This document shows positions 27,268 to 35,452 of a stretch of DNA of 64,000 bases, piece by piece. The notes beneath the pieces are model-generated. The model did not search any database. It had not been told where the DNA came from and saw only the letters and a list, made by a program, of their open reading frames with translations. How positions within the stretch are numbered: position 1 is the first letter of the stretch; the number at the start of each line of letters is the position of its first letter. This DNA is from Bradyrhizobium sp. AUGA SZCCT0158 (GTDB lineage: Bacteria > Pseudomonadota > Alphaproteobacteria > Rhizobiales > Xanthobacteraceae): NCBI RefSeq assembly GCF_018130065.1, contig NZ_JAFCME010000026.1:1-64000 (forward strand), in the 5' to 3' direction. The position numbers were made by a program, and so were the translations under genes.

Positions 27268-28044
27268 ATGACCGAGCCAACTGCTGTTTCAGAGGATCTT
27301 GACCTGCTCGCCGAGCCGCGGCTCGTGGTCGAGCCGGGCGTCGCCGCGCGGGTTTCCGCCGTGGCAGGGCCGGTATTGCAGGGCATGGGCTACCGGCTGG
27401 TGCGGATCAAGATTTCCGGCGAGGCCGGCTGCACGGTCCAGATCATGGCCGAGCGGCCCGACGGCACCATGCAGATCGAGGATTGCGAGGCGATTTCGCG
27501 TGCGCTGTCGCCGGTGCTGGACGTCGCCGACCCGATCGAGCGCGCCTATCGGCTGGAAATCTCATCGCCCGGCATCGATCGTCCGCTGGTGCGCCGTTCG
27601 GACTTCGAACGCTATGTCGGTCATCTCGTGAAGATCGAGATGGCGCTCGCCCATCAGGGCCGCAAGCGCTTTCGTGGTACGCTGCAGGGCGTCGAGGGCG
27701 ATGCGGTGCGGCTTCATCGCGATGACATCCGCGCGGACGAAGATGCCGACGTGCTGCTGGTGATGGAAGACATCGCCGACGCCCGCCTGGTTCTCACCGA
27801 CGAGCTGATCGCGGAATCGATGCGGCGCGGCAAGGCCGCCGAGCGCGAGTTGCGCCAGAATCTCGGGCTCGAGCCGCCGCCCCCGCCGCACGCCAAGAAA
27901 AGCGATCCGGCCAAGAGCAACAAGCCGAAGCCCAAGACACTGAGCAAGCCGCTGAAGAAGCCGTTACCGAAGAATACCAAGAAACATCGCCTCGCCGCGC
28001 AAGGTTTGCCCGGCGGCGAATTCGATCCCACCGAAGGAGACTGA
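27268..28044 (+). CDS. rimP: Ribosome maturation factor RimP
   Basis: RimP assists 30S assembly. The 258-residue protein has the RimP N-terminal domain (GYRLVRIKISGEAGCTVQIM, EDCEAISRALSPVLD, YRLEISSPGIDRPLVRRSDF) and a C-terminal SH3-like domain. It also has an extra Lys/Pro-rich tail of about 50 residues (KKSDPAKSNKPKPK and onward), longer than in enterobacteria. ATG 27268 is chosen; TTG 27256 is in frame and no strong ribosome binding site decides between them. First gene of the translation/RNA operon. Confidence 0.92.
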   Translation: MTEPTAVSEDLDLLAEPRLVVEPGVAARVSAVAGPVLQGMGYRLVRIKISGEAGCTVQIMAERPDGTMQIEDCEAISRALSPVLDVADPIERAYRLEISSPGIDRPLVRRSDFERYVGHLVKIEMALAHQGRKRFRGTLQGVEGDAVRLHRDDIRADEDADVLLVMEDIADARLVLTDELIAESMRRGKAAERELRQNLGLEPPPPPHAKKSDPAKSNKPKPKTLSKPLKKPLPKNTKKHRLAAQGLPGGEFDPTEGD

Positions 28045-28047
28045 GCC

Positions 28048-29661
28048 ATGGCAGCTGTCAGCGCCAATAAACTCGAACTGCTGCAGATCGCAGACGCGGT
28101 TGCCCGCGAAAAGTCGATCGACCGCGGCATCGTGATCGCGGCGATGGAAGACGCCATCGCGAAAGCGGCCCGCGCCCGCTACGGCAGCGAGACCGACGTT
28201 CACGCCGAGATCGACGCCAAGAAGGGCGAGCTGCGGCTGTCGCGCCACATGCTGGTCGTCGACGTGGTGGAGAATTCGTCGAACCAGATTTCGCTGGCCG
28301 ATGCGCAGCGCGCCAATCCGGGCGCCCAGGTCGGCGACACCATCGCCGACACCCTGCCGCCGCTGGAATATGGCCGCATCGCCGCCCAGTCCGCCAAGCA
28401 GGTGATCGTGCAGAAGGTGCGCGAGGCCGAGCGCGACCGGCAGTACCAGGAATTCAAGGACCGCATCGGCGACATCGTCAACGGCATCGTCAAGCGCGTC
28501 GAATATGGCAGCGTGATCGTCGATCTCGGCCGCGGCGAAGCCATCGTGCGCCGCGACGAGATGCTGCCGCGTGAAGTGTTCCGCAACGGCGACCGCGTCC
28601 GCGCCTACATCTTCGACGTCCGCCGCGAAACCCGCGGGCCGCAGATCTTCCTGTCCCGCACCCATCCGCAGTTCATGGCAAAGCTATTCGCGCAGGAAGT
28701 GCCGGAAATCTATGACGGCATCGTCGAGATCAAGGCGGTGGCCCGCGATCCCGGCTCGCGCGCCAAAATCGGCGTTATTTCGCGGGATTCCTCGGTCGAT
28801 CCGGTCGGCGCCTGCGTCGGTATGCGCGGTTCGCGCGTGCAGGCGGTGGTGAACGAACTGCAGGGCGAGAAGATCGACATCATTCCGTGGTCGCCCGATA
28901 TTGCGACCTTCGTCGTCAACGCGCTGGCGCCCGCCGAAGTCGCCAAGGTCGTGATCGACGAAGACCGCGAGCGCATCGAGGTCGTGGTGCCCGACACCAA
29001 CAACCAGCTGTCGCTGGCGATCGGCCGCCGCGGACAGAACGTGCGGCTCGCTTCGCAGCTGACCGGCTGGGACATCGACATCCTCACCGAGCAGGAAGAA
29101 TCCGAGCGCCGTCAGGCCGATTTCGAGAATTCGACGCGGGTGTTCATGGAAGCGCTGAATGTCGACGAAGTGGTCGGCCAGCTGCTGGCGTCGGAAGGTT
29201 TCACCTCGGTCGAGGAACTCGCGCTGGTCGACGTCAAGGAACTCGCCGGCATCGAGGGCTTCGACGAGGAGACCGCCAACGAACTGCAGAGCCGTGCAAA
29301 AGAATACCTGGAACAGCTCGAGACCGAGCTGGAAAACAAACGCAAGGAACTCGGTGTGGATGACGCTTTGAAGACAGTACCCGGCGTGACCTCGAAGATG
29401 CTGGTCAAGTTCGGCGAGAACGACATCAAGTCGGTCGAGGATCTGGCCGGTTGCGCCACCGACGATCTGGTTGGCTGGACCGAGCGCAAGGAAGGCGCCG
29501 AGCCGACCAAGTTCCCCGGCATTCTCGACGCCAACGAAATCTCGCGCGACGATGCCGAGCGCATGATCATGCAGGCCCGCGTCATCGCCGGCTGGATCAC
29601 CGAGGCCGATCTTGCCAAGCAGTCCGAGGCGGCGGAAGCCACCGAAGACCAGACGGCGTAA
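28048..29661 (+). CDS. nusA: Transcription termination/antitermination protein NusA
   Basis: NusA binds RNA polymerase and nascent RNA. The 537-residue protein has an N-terminal RNAP-binding domain, an S1 domain (from about 135, GDIVNGIVKRVEYGSVIVDLG), and two KH domains (around DPVGACVGMRGSRVQAVVNEL and LSLAIGRRGQNVRLA). C-terminal helix-hairpin-helix repeats (EELALVDVKELAGIEGFDEE, VEDLAGCATDDLVGW) follow. The ATG at 28048 is three bases after the rimP stop. An attenuator-like hairpin stands in the operon leader. Confidence 0.96.
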   Translation: MAAVSANKLELLQIADAVAREKSIDRGIVIAAMEDAIAKAARARYGSETDVHAEIDAKKGELRLSRHMLVVDVVENSSNQISLADAQRANPGAQVGDTIADTLPPLEYGRIAAQSAKQVIVQKVREAERDRQYQEFKDRIGDIVNGIVKRVEYGSVIVDLGRGEAIVRRDEMLPREVFRNGDRVRAYIFDVRRETRGPQIFLSRTHPQFMAKLFAQEVPEIYDGIVEIKAVARDPGSRAKIGVISRDSSVDPVGACVGMRGSRVQAVVNELQGEKIDIIPWSPDIATFVVNALAPAEVAKVVIDEDRERIEVVVPDTNNQLSLAIGRRGQNVRLASQLTGWDIDILTEQEESERRQADFENSTRVFMEALNVDEVVGQLLASEGFTSVEELALVDVKELAGIEGFDEETANELQSRAKEYLEQLETELENKRKELGVDDALKTVPGVTSKMLVKFGENDIKSVEDLAGCATDDLVGWTERKEGAEPTKFPGILDANEISRDDAERMIMQARVIAGWITEADLAKQSEAAEATEDQTA

Positions 29662-29672
29662 CGCGCGTGTTC

Positions 29673-29697
29673 CGCAAAAGTGGACACCGGTTTTGCG
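29673..29697. repeat. Short palindromic repeat between nusA and ylxR
   Basis: Arms CGCAAAA (29673-29679) and TTTTGCG (29691-29697) around GTGGACACCGG. I recognise this TTCCGCAAAAGTGGACACCGG type as a dispersed Bradyrhizobiaceae repeat. It sits inside the operon 12 bp after the nusA stop. Confidence 0.55.
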
Positions 29698-29736
29698 CCA
29701 AGAACTCGCGCAAGTGGTAAAGGAGATGCCCCGCGC

Positions 29737-30417
29737 ATGCTCGCCATGGTTGACCCCGATCTCGACAACGGACCGCGGACCGACAGGTCCGCGACGATGC
29801 GGATGTGCGCGGTCACCCGTGAGGTGCGCCCGATCGACGAACTGATCCGGTTCGTGGTCTCGCCCCAGGGCGAGGTCGTTCCGGATCTGAAGCGCAAGCT
29901 TCCCGGCCGCGGCCTGTGGGTCTTGGCATCGCGCCGGACCGTTGCGGAAGCGGTGCGGCGTAACCAATTTAGCAGGGGTTTCAAGCGCGACATCCGGGCC
30001 GCCGCGACCCTCCCCGCCGACACCGAGGCTTTGCTGGTTCGAAGCTGCACCGAGGCGCTGGCGATGGTCGCCAAGGCCGGCCAGGTCGTCTCCGGTTTCA
30101 GCAAGGTCGAGGGCGCGCTCCGGGGCGGGGAGGCCCAGGCCCTGATCCACGCTTCCGACGGGGCGGTCGACGGAATCCGCAAATTGGACGCGATCGCGCG
30201 GCAAAAGCGCGGAAATGCGGATGAATCGGCGGAATTTCCGATCGTCAATGTTCTGACGTCGGCAGAATTGGATTTGGCACTGGGGCGGTCAAATGTGATA
30301 CATGCTGCCCTGCTCGCGGGCCCGGCGAGCAAGACGTTCCTGTCGCGCTGCCAGATCCTGGTCCGATACCGGATGGCCGATGACGACAAGACCGAAGGAA
30401 GCGGCCAGAAATTCTGA
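29737..30417 (+). CDS. ylxR: YlxR (DUF448) domain RNA-binding protein
   Basis: A 226-residue protein with an N-terminal YlxR/DUF448 domain (MCAVTREVRPIDELIRFVV through LPGRGLWVLASR, about 23-65) and a C-terminal L7Ae-like part (about 105-200, CTEALAMVAKAGQVVSGFSKVEG). Both are nucleic-acid binding folds, and the nusA-ylxR-infB order is widely conserved, so a role in ribosome or transcription control is likely. ATG 29737 has AAGGAG at 29720-29725, somewhat distant. A frame open from 29680 runs through the repeat and is not favoured. Confidence 0.87.
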   Translation: MLAMVDPDLDNGPRTDRSATMRMCAVTREVRPIDELIRFVVSPQGEVVPDLKRKLPGRGLWVLASRRTVAEAVRRNQFSRGFKRDIRAAATLPADTEALLVRSCTEALAMVAKAGQVVSGFSKVEGALRGGEAQALIHASDGAVDGIRKLDAIARQKRGNADESAEFPIVNVLTSAELDLALGRSNVIHAALLAGPASKTFLSRCQILVRYRMADDDKTEGSGQKF

Positions 30418-30480
30418 CTAACAAGACTTGCTTTAACGACTGTGCGAATGCGCACAACGCAACAAGATTAGGACTGCTGA

Positions 30481-33126
30481 ATGGTTGATACCAAAACGCC
30501 TGGCGACAAGACTTTGAGTGTCCCGACCAAGACCTTGACGCTCAAGCCACGCGTCGAGACGGGCACCGTACGCCAGAGCTTCAGCCATGGCCGGACCAAG
30601 CAGGTCGTGGTCGAGAAGCGCGGCAAGCGCCGCCTCGGCGGCGACGCGCCCGCCGGCGAAACCCATGCGCCCGAACCTGTCGTCGCCAAGCCGGCGCCGG
30701 TCGTCGCCAAGGCGCCAAGCCGTCCCTCCGCGCCAGCCGCACCCCGCGCCGGTTCCGGCGTGGTGCTGCGCACGCTGACCGAGGATGAACGCTCCGCGCG
30801 CGCCAGCGCCTTGGCCGATGCCAAGGTCCGTGACATCGAGGAACGTCGTCTCGCCGAAGAAGAAGCCAAGCGCCGCGCAAGCCGCGAGGGCATCGAGCAG
30901 GCCGAGCGCGAAGCCGCCGAAGCGCGCCGCAAGGCCGAGGAAGAACGTCACCGCATCGAAGAGGAAGCCAAGCGCAAGGCGGAAAGCGAAGCCAAGAAGC
31001 GATTTGGCGAAGCCGAAGCCAAGACCGCAACGACGACCGCACCCGGCACCACCACCACCGCGCGTCCCGCGGCCCGGCCGACGGCTTCGGCAGTGCCGCC
31101 CGCGCGCGCGCCGGGCGTCGCCGCCGACGCTTCCGATGAGGATGAAGGTCCGCGCCAGATCCGCCGTGGCCCCGGCGGCGCCATGCGCCCCGCCGTGCCG
31201 CCGAAGACGACCCACAAGCCCGGACCGCAAAAGGAACGCGGCCGCCTGACGCTGGTCACCGCCCTGGACGCCGACAATGTGCGCGAGCGTTCGATTGCCT
31301 CGTTCCGCCGCCGCACCCAGCGCCTGAAGGGGCATGCCTCGAACGAGCCGAAGGAAAAGATCATCCGCGAAGTGGTGATCCCGGAAGCCATCAATATCCA
31401 GGAACTCGCCAACCGCATGTCGGAACGCGCGGTCGACGTCATCCGTTTGCTGATGAAGCAGGGCGCGATGCACAAGATCACCGACGTGATCGACGCCGAC
31501 ACCGCGCAGCTGATCGCCGAGGAATTGGGCCATACCGTCAAGCGCGTGGCCGCGTCCGACGTCGAAGAGGGTCTGTTCGACATCGTCGACGATTCCACCG
31601 ACACCGAACCGCGTTCGCCGGTCGTGACCGTGATGGGCCATGTCGACCACGGCAAGACCTCGCTGCTCGACGCGCTCCGCCATGCCAACGTGGTTTCGGG
31701 CGAAGCCGGCGGCATCACCCAGCATATCGGCGCCTATCAGGTGACCTCGCCGGAAAGCGGCAAGAAGATCACCTTCATCGATACGCCCGGCCACGCCGCG
31801 TTCACCGCGATGCGTGCGCGCGGCGCCAAGGTCACCGATATCGTGATCCTGGTGGTGGCGGCCGATGACGGCGTCATGCCGCAGACCATCGAGGCGATCA
31901 ACCACGCCAAGGCGGCGAAGGTTCCGATGATCATCGCGATCAACAAGATCGACAAGCCCGACGCCAAGCCGGAGCGCGTGCGCACCGAGCTGTTGCAGCA
32001 CGAGGTTCAGGTCGAGTCGTTCGGCGGTGAAGTCGTCGACGTCGAGGTGTCAGCCAAGAACAAGACCAATCTCGACAAGCTGCTGGAAATGATCGCGCTG
32101 CAGGCCGAACTGCTCGACCTCAAGACCAACGCGGAACGTCCCGCCGAAGGCACCGTGATCGAAGCCCGGCTCGACCGCGGCCGGGGTCCGGTTGCGACCG
32201 TGCTGGTGCAGCGCGGAACCCTGCGCATCGGCGACATCATCGTGGCCGGCGCCGAAATGGGCCGCGTCCGCGCCCTTATCAACGATCAGGGCGTGAACAT
32301 CGATGAGGCCGGACCTTCGGTGCCGGTCGAGGTGCTCGGCTTCAACGGCCCGCCGGAAGCCGGCGACCGCCTCGCGGTGGTCGAGAACGAAGCCCGCGCC
32401 CGCCAGGTCACGAGCTATCGCGCCCACCAGAAGCGCGAAAACGCGGCGGCCTCGATTTCCGGCATGCGCGGTTCGCTCGAACAGATGATGTCGCAGCTCA
32501 AGACGTCGGGCCGCAAGGAATTCCCGCTGATCATCAAGGCCGACGTGCAAGGTTCGCTCGAAGCCATCCTGGGATCGCTGGAAAAGCTCGGCACCGACGA
32601 AGTTGCCGCTCGGATCCTGCATGCCGGCGTCGGCGGCATCTCCGAATCCGACGTAACGCTGGCGGAAGGTTTCAACGCCGCCATCATCGGCTTCTCGGTT
32701 CGCGCCAACAAGGAAGCGGCGGCTGCGGCCAAGCGCAACGGCATCGAGATCCGCTATTACAACATCATCTACGATCTGGTCGACGACATCAAAAAGGCGA
32801 TGTCCGGCCTGCTCGCGCCGACGCTGCGCGAAACCATGCTGGGCAACGCGCAGATCCTGGAAGTGTTCAACATTTCCAAGGTCGGCAAGGTCGCCGGCTG
32901 CCGTGTCACCGACGGTACCGTGGAACGCGGCGCCAATGTGCGCCTCATTCGCGACAACGTCGTTGTGCATGAAGGCAAGCTCTCGACGCTGAAGCGCTTC
33001 AAGGATGAAGTGAAGGAAGTGCAATCCGGTCAGGAATGCGGCATGGCGTTCGAGAATTACGGCGACATGCGTGTCGGCGATGTTATCGAGTGTTATCGCG
33101 TGGAGACGATCCAGCGGAGCCTGTAA
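30481..33126 (+). CDS. infB: Translation initiation factor IF-2
   Basis: IF-2 is the GTPase that joins fMet-tRNA and the subunits at initiation. The 881-residue protein has a long charged N-terminal region rich in Ala, Lys, Glu and Arg (about 90-190, with EERRLAEEEAKRRA-type repeats). It also has an IF2_N domain (IPEAINIQELANRMSERAVDV) and a G domain with GHVDHGKT at 386-393, DTPGHAAF, and NKID. Domains II-IV follow. ATG 30481 gives MVDTKTPGDKTLSVPTKTL, typical of alphaproteobacteria. Confidence 0.97.
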   Translation: MVDTKTPGDKTLSVPTKTLTLKPRVETGTVRQSFSHGRTKQVVVEKRGKRRLGGDAPAGETHAPEPVVAKPAPVVAKAPSRPSAPAAPRAGSGVVLRTLTEDERSARASALADAKVRDIEERRLAEEEAKRRASREGIEQAEREAAEARRKAEEERHRIEEEAKRKAESEAKKRFGEAEAKTATTTAPGTTTTARPAARPTASAVPPARAPGVAADASDEDEGPRQIRRGPGGAMRPAVPPKTTHKPGPQKERGRLTLVTALDADNVRERSIASFRRRTQRLKGHASNEPKEKIIREVVIPEAINIQELANRMSERAVDVIRLLMKQGAMHKITDVIDADTAQLIAEELGHTVKRVAASDVEEGLFDIVDDSTDTEPRSPVVTVMGHVDHGKTSLLDALRHANVVSGEAGGITQHIGAYQVTSPESGKKITFIDTPGHAAFTAMRARGAKVTDIVILVVAADDGVMPQTIEAINHAKAAKVPMIIAINKIDKPDAKPERVRTELLQHEVQVESFGGEVVDVEVSAKNKTNLDKLLEMIALQAELLDLKTNAERPAEGTVIEARLDRGRGPVATVLVQRGTLRIGDIIVAGAEMGRVRALINDQGVNIDEAGPSVPVEVLGFNGPPEAGDRLAVVENEARARQVTSYRAHQKRENAAASISGMRGSLEQMMSQLKTSGRKEFPLIIKADVQGSLEAILGSLEKLGTDEVAARILHAGVGGISESDVTLAEGFNAAIIGFSVRANKEAAAAAKRNGIEIRYYNIIYDLVDDIKKAMSGLLAPTLRETMLGNAQILEVFNISKVGKVAGCRVTDGTVERGANVRLIRDNVVVHEGKLSTLKRFKDEVKEVQSGQECGMAFENYGDMRVGDVIECYRVETIQRSL

Positions 33127-33215
33127 GTCTGAACCTTACGGCTTCGTCGGAAGACACTGTACTAGTTCGACGGCATGCCCGGTCAAAAGCGCGAAGCTAA
33201 GTCTTCGCATTTATG

Positions 33216-33286
33216 TTCCGGGCATCCACGTCCCTGAGAATTCAGCAGCAAGAAAGACGTCGATGGCCGGGAATAGCCCGGCCATC
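33216..33286. repeat. Palindromic repeat element between infB and rbfA
   Basis: CCGGGCATCCACGTC (about 33218-33232) pairs imperfectly with GACGTCGATGGCCGGG. A perfect hairpin GATGGCCGGG/CCCGGCCATC with a 5-base loop lies at 33262-33286, 24 bp before the rbfA start. It shares the CATCCACGTC core with the element at 25668-25827. It fills most of the infB-rbfA gap. Confidence 0.7.
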
Positions 33287-33310
33287 ACCAATTATTTTCG
33301 AGAGACGGCC

Positions 33311-33727
33311 ATGCCCCGCCACCACAGCAAGAGTTCCGCCCCCGGCGGCTCGCAACGCCAATTGCGCGTCGGCGAAACCGTGCGCCATGCGGTCGCCGAT
33401 ATTCTGTCGCAAGGTAGCGTGCATGACCCCGATCTCGAGGGTCACATCATCACGGTTCCGGAGGTGCGCATGTCACCGGACCTGAAGCTTGCAACCGTCT
33501 ATGTGATGCCGCTCGGCGGACGCGACACCGATGTCGTGCTCGCGGCGCTCGCGCGCAACAAGAAATTCCTGCGCGGCGAGATCGCGCACCGCGTTAACTT
33601 AAAGTTTGCGCCTGATCTTCGCTTTCGCGTCGACGAACGATTCGATGAAGCGGAACGGATCGAGAAATTACTGAGAACACCTGCGGTGCAAAGAGACCTC
33701 GCACCCGATTCGGACGACAAGGGATGA
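33311..33727 (+). CDS. rbfA: 30S ribosome-binding factor RbfA
   Basis: A cold-adaptation factor that helps 16S rRNA processing. The 138-residue single KH-like domain has QLRVGETVRHAVADIL near the start, then VRMSPDLKLATVYVMPLGG and LRGEIAHRVNLKFAPDLRFRVDERFDEAERIEKLL, all typical of RbfA. ATG 33311 begins MPRHHSKSSAP, a common alphaproteobacterial N-terminus. It overlaps truB by ATGA. Confidence 0.94.
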   Translation: MPRHHSKSSAPGGSQRQLRVGETVRHAVADILSQGSVHDPDLEGHIITVPEVRMSPDLKLATVYVMPLGGRDTDVVLAALARNKKFLRGEIAHRVNLKFAPDLRFRVDERFDEAERIEKLLRTPAVQRDLAPDSDDKG

Positions 33728-34863
33728 TTGTGACCACCGCCAACAGCGTGATCGATTCGCAAAATGCCGAATCGCACGACGCTGAAAAAAATATTTTTAC
33801 CGAAGCCCGCAACGACGGCAACAGCCGCGTTGGCGAAGAGGCACGTCGCGGCAATAACGATCCGCGTCAGAAGCATCAGGGCAAGCAACGCCAGAACAAT
33901 CAGCCGCGCCGCGACAAGCGCGACGTCCATGGCTGGGTGATCCTCGACAAGCCGATCGGCATGACCTCGACACACGCGGTGGCGGTGCTCAAGCGCCTGT
34001 TCCAGGCCAAGCGTGCCGGCCATGCCGGTACCCTCGACCCGCTGGCCTCCGGCGGCCTGCCGATCGCGCTCGGCGAAGCCACCAAGACGGTCCCGTTCGT
34101 GATGGACGGCCGCAAGCGCTACCGCTTCACCGTGAGCTGGGGCGAGGAACGCGACACCGACGACACCGAGGGCCGGGCGACCAGGACCAGCGATCTCAGG
34201 CCTTCTGCCGATTCCATCCGGGCGCTGCTGCCGCAATTCACCGGCCTGATCGAGCAGATCCCGCCGCAATATTCCGCGATCAAGGTCCAGGGCGAGCGGG
34301 CCTATGATCTGGCCAGAGACGGCGAAACCGTCGAACTGAAGCCGCGGCCGGTCGAGATTCACGAATTAACCCTTGTAGAACATGGAGATAACGGCCAATC
34401 CGTGTTCGAGGCCGAGTGCGGCAAGGGAACCTATGTCCGGGCGCTGGCCCGCGATATCGGCCGGATTCTAGGCTGTTTCGGCCATATCAGCGCCTTGCGG
34501 CGGACCCTGGTCGGTCCATTCCGCGAAGCGGACATGATTCCGCTGGAACAGTTGGAGGCTTTGTGTAATAGAGCCGCGTCGGGCGAGGGCAGCCTCGCCG
34601 ACGCGCTTTTGCCCGTTGAGACCGCGCTGGACGACATCCCGGCACTGGCCGTCACACGGGCTGATGCGGCAAGGCTCCACCGGGGCCAGGCCGTTTTGTT
34701 GCGCGGACGGGATGCGCCCAATTGTAGCGGCACAGTCTATGTCACGGTGGCAGGCCGGCTTCTGGCCCTCGCCGAAATTGGCAATGGCGAACTCATCCCC
34801 AAGCGTGTGTTCAACCTGACCGGACTGACTGCCAGTTCCGGTCGTAACGATGAGAAAGTTTGA
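33724..34863 (+). CDS. truB: tRNA pseudouridine(55) synthase
   Basis: TruB makes the universal pseudouridine 55 of the T loop. The 379-residue protein has the catalytic aspartate D105 in GTLDPLASGGLPIALGEATK, and GWVILDKPIGMTSTHAV before it. The C-terminal part contains YVRALARDIGRILG and a PUA-like region. An unusual N-terminal extension of about 65 polar residues (NDGNSRVGEEARRGNNDPRQ region) precedes the catalytic domain. A GTG at 33730 is an alternative start. Coupled to rbfA by a 4-base overlap; rpsO starts 3 bases after the stop. Confidence 0.94.
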   Translation: MIVTTANSVIDSQNAESHDAEKNIFTEARNDGNSRVGEEARRGNNDPRQKHQGKQRQNNQPRRDKRDVHGWVILDKPIGMTSTHAVAVLKRLFQAKRAGHAGTLDPLASGGLPIALGEATKTVPFVMDGRKRYRFTVSWGEERDTDDTEGRATRTSDLRPSADSIRALLPQFTGLIEQIPPQYSAIKVQGERAYDLARDGETVELKPRPVEIHELTLVEHGDNGQSVFEAECGKGTYVRALARDIGRILGCFGHISALRRTLVGPFREADMIPLEQLEALCNRAASGEGSLADALLPVETALDDIPALAVTRADAARLHRGQAVLLRGRDAPNCSGTVYVTVAGRLLALAEIGNGELIPKRVFNLTGLTASSGRNDEKV

Positions 34864-34865
34864 CG

Positions 34866-35135
34866 ATGTCGATTACCGCCGAACGCAAAGCGGAAGTCAT
34901 CAAGACGAATGCCAACAAGGCCGGCGACACCGGCTCGCCGGAGGTTCAGGTTGCGATCCTGTCGGAACGCATCAACAACCTCACCGGGCACTTCAAATCC
35001 CACGTGAAGGACAATCATTCGCGCCGGGGTCTTTTGAAGATGGTCGCCACGCGCCGCTCCCTGCTTGATTATATCAAGCGGAAGGACGAGGCGCGCTACA
35101 AGGCGCTGCTCGAAAAGCACAACATTCGTCGTTGA
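34866..35135 (+). CDS. rpsO: 30S ribosomal protein S15
   Basis: S15 binds the central domain of 16S rRNA. The 89-residue protein has the family length and signature (GDTGSPEVQVAILSERINNL, HSRRGLLKMVATRRSLLDYI). ATG 34866 is chosen because it gives the canonical MSITAERK start; a TTG two codons upstream is in frame. In many bacteria rpsO and pnp are neighbours, as here. Confidence 0.97.
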   Translation: MSITAERKAEVIKTNANKAGDTGSPEVQVAILSERINNLTGHFKSHVKDNHSRRGLLKMVATRRSLLDYIKRKDEARYKALLEKHNIRR

Positions 35136-35146
35136 CATAAGAGAGT

Positions 35147-35172
35147 ACGCGCGCGCCTGTTGCGCGCGTTTT
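35147..35172 (+). terminator. Hairpin terminator after rpsO
   Basis: Arms ACGCGCGC (35147-35154) and GCGCGCGT (35162-35169) around a 7-base loop, followed by a short T run (35169-35172). The short T run makes partial read-through into pnp likely. Confidence 0.6.
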
Positions 35173-35452
35173 CGTATGGTCTTCCGGAAGAAACCCGGAC
35201 TCCGGATTTTCGGAGACGATCATGCGCAAGGGCATGATGAAACGCATGTCCAATAGACGTCCAGCAGCAATCCGGCCGCTGGGCAGGGCAAGGTGCCCGG
35301 ACTACCGAGAGGATGGACGCCATCCGAAATATAGAGACCATGGCAGGATCGCCGGATGCTGATCAATTGTTGCGATCAGTGTCTCGCAATCTTGCGCATG
35401 GTCTTTGTGTTTCAGGCGTCCCTGCTTTCGCGAAACCATGAAAGAAATCGAA
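35173..35452. other. rpsO-pnp intergenic leader
   Basis: About 280 bp without a gene. It contains CTTCCGGAAG (35181-35190), a self-complementary stretch, and a CTCCG/CGGAG hairpin at 35200-35215. In E. coli the leader of pnp is the site of RNase III and PNPase autoregulation, so a structured leader is expected. No conserved motif is recognised here. Confidence 0.4.

Noticed and set aside
34850..35068. Frame overlapping rpsO
   Set aside because: Out-of-frame reading of rpsO, which has full family conservation in its own frame.
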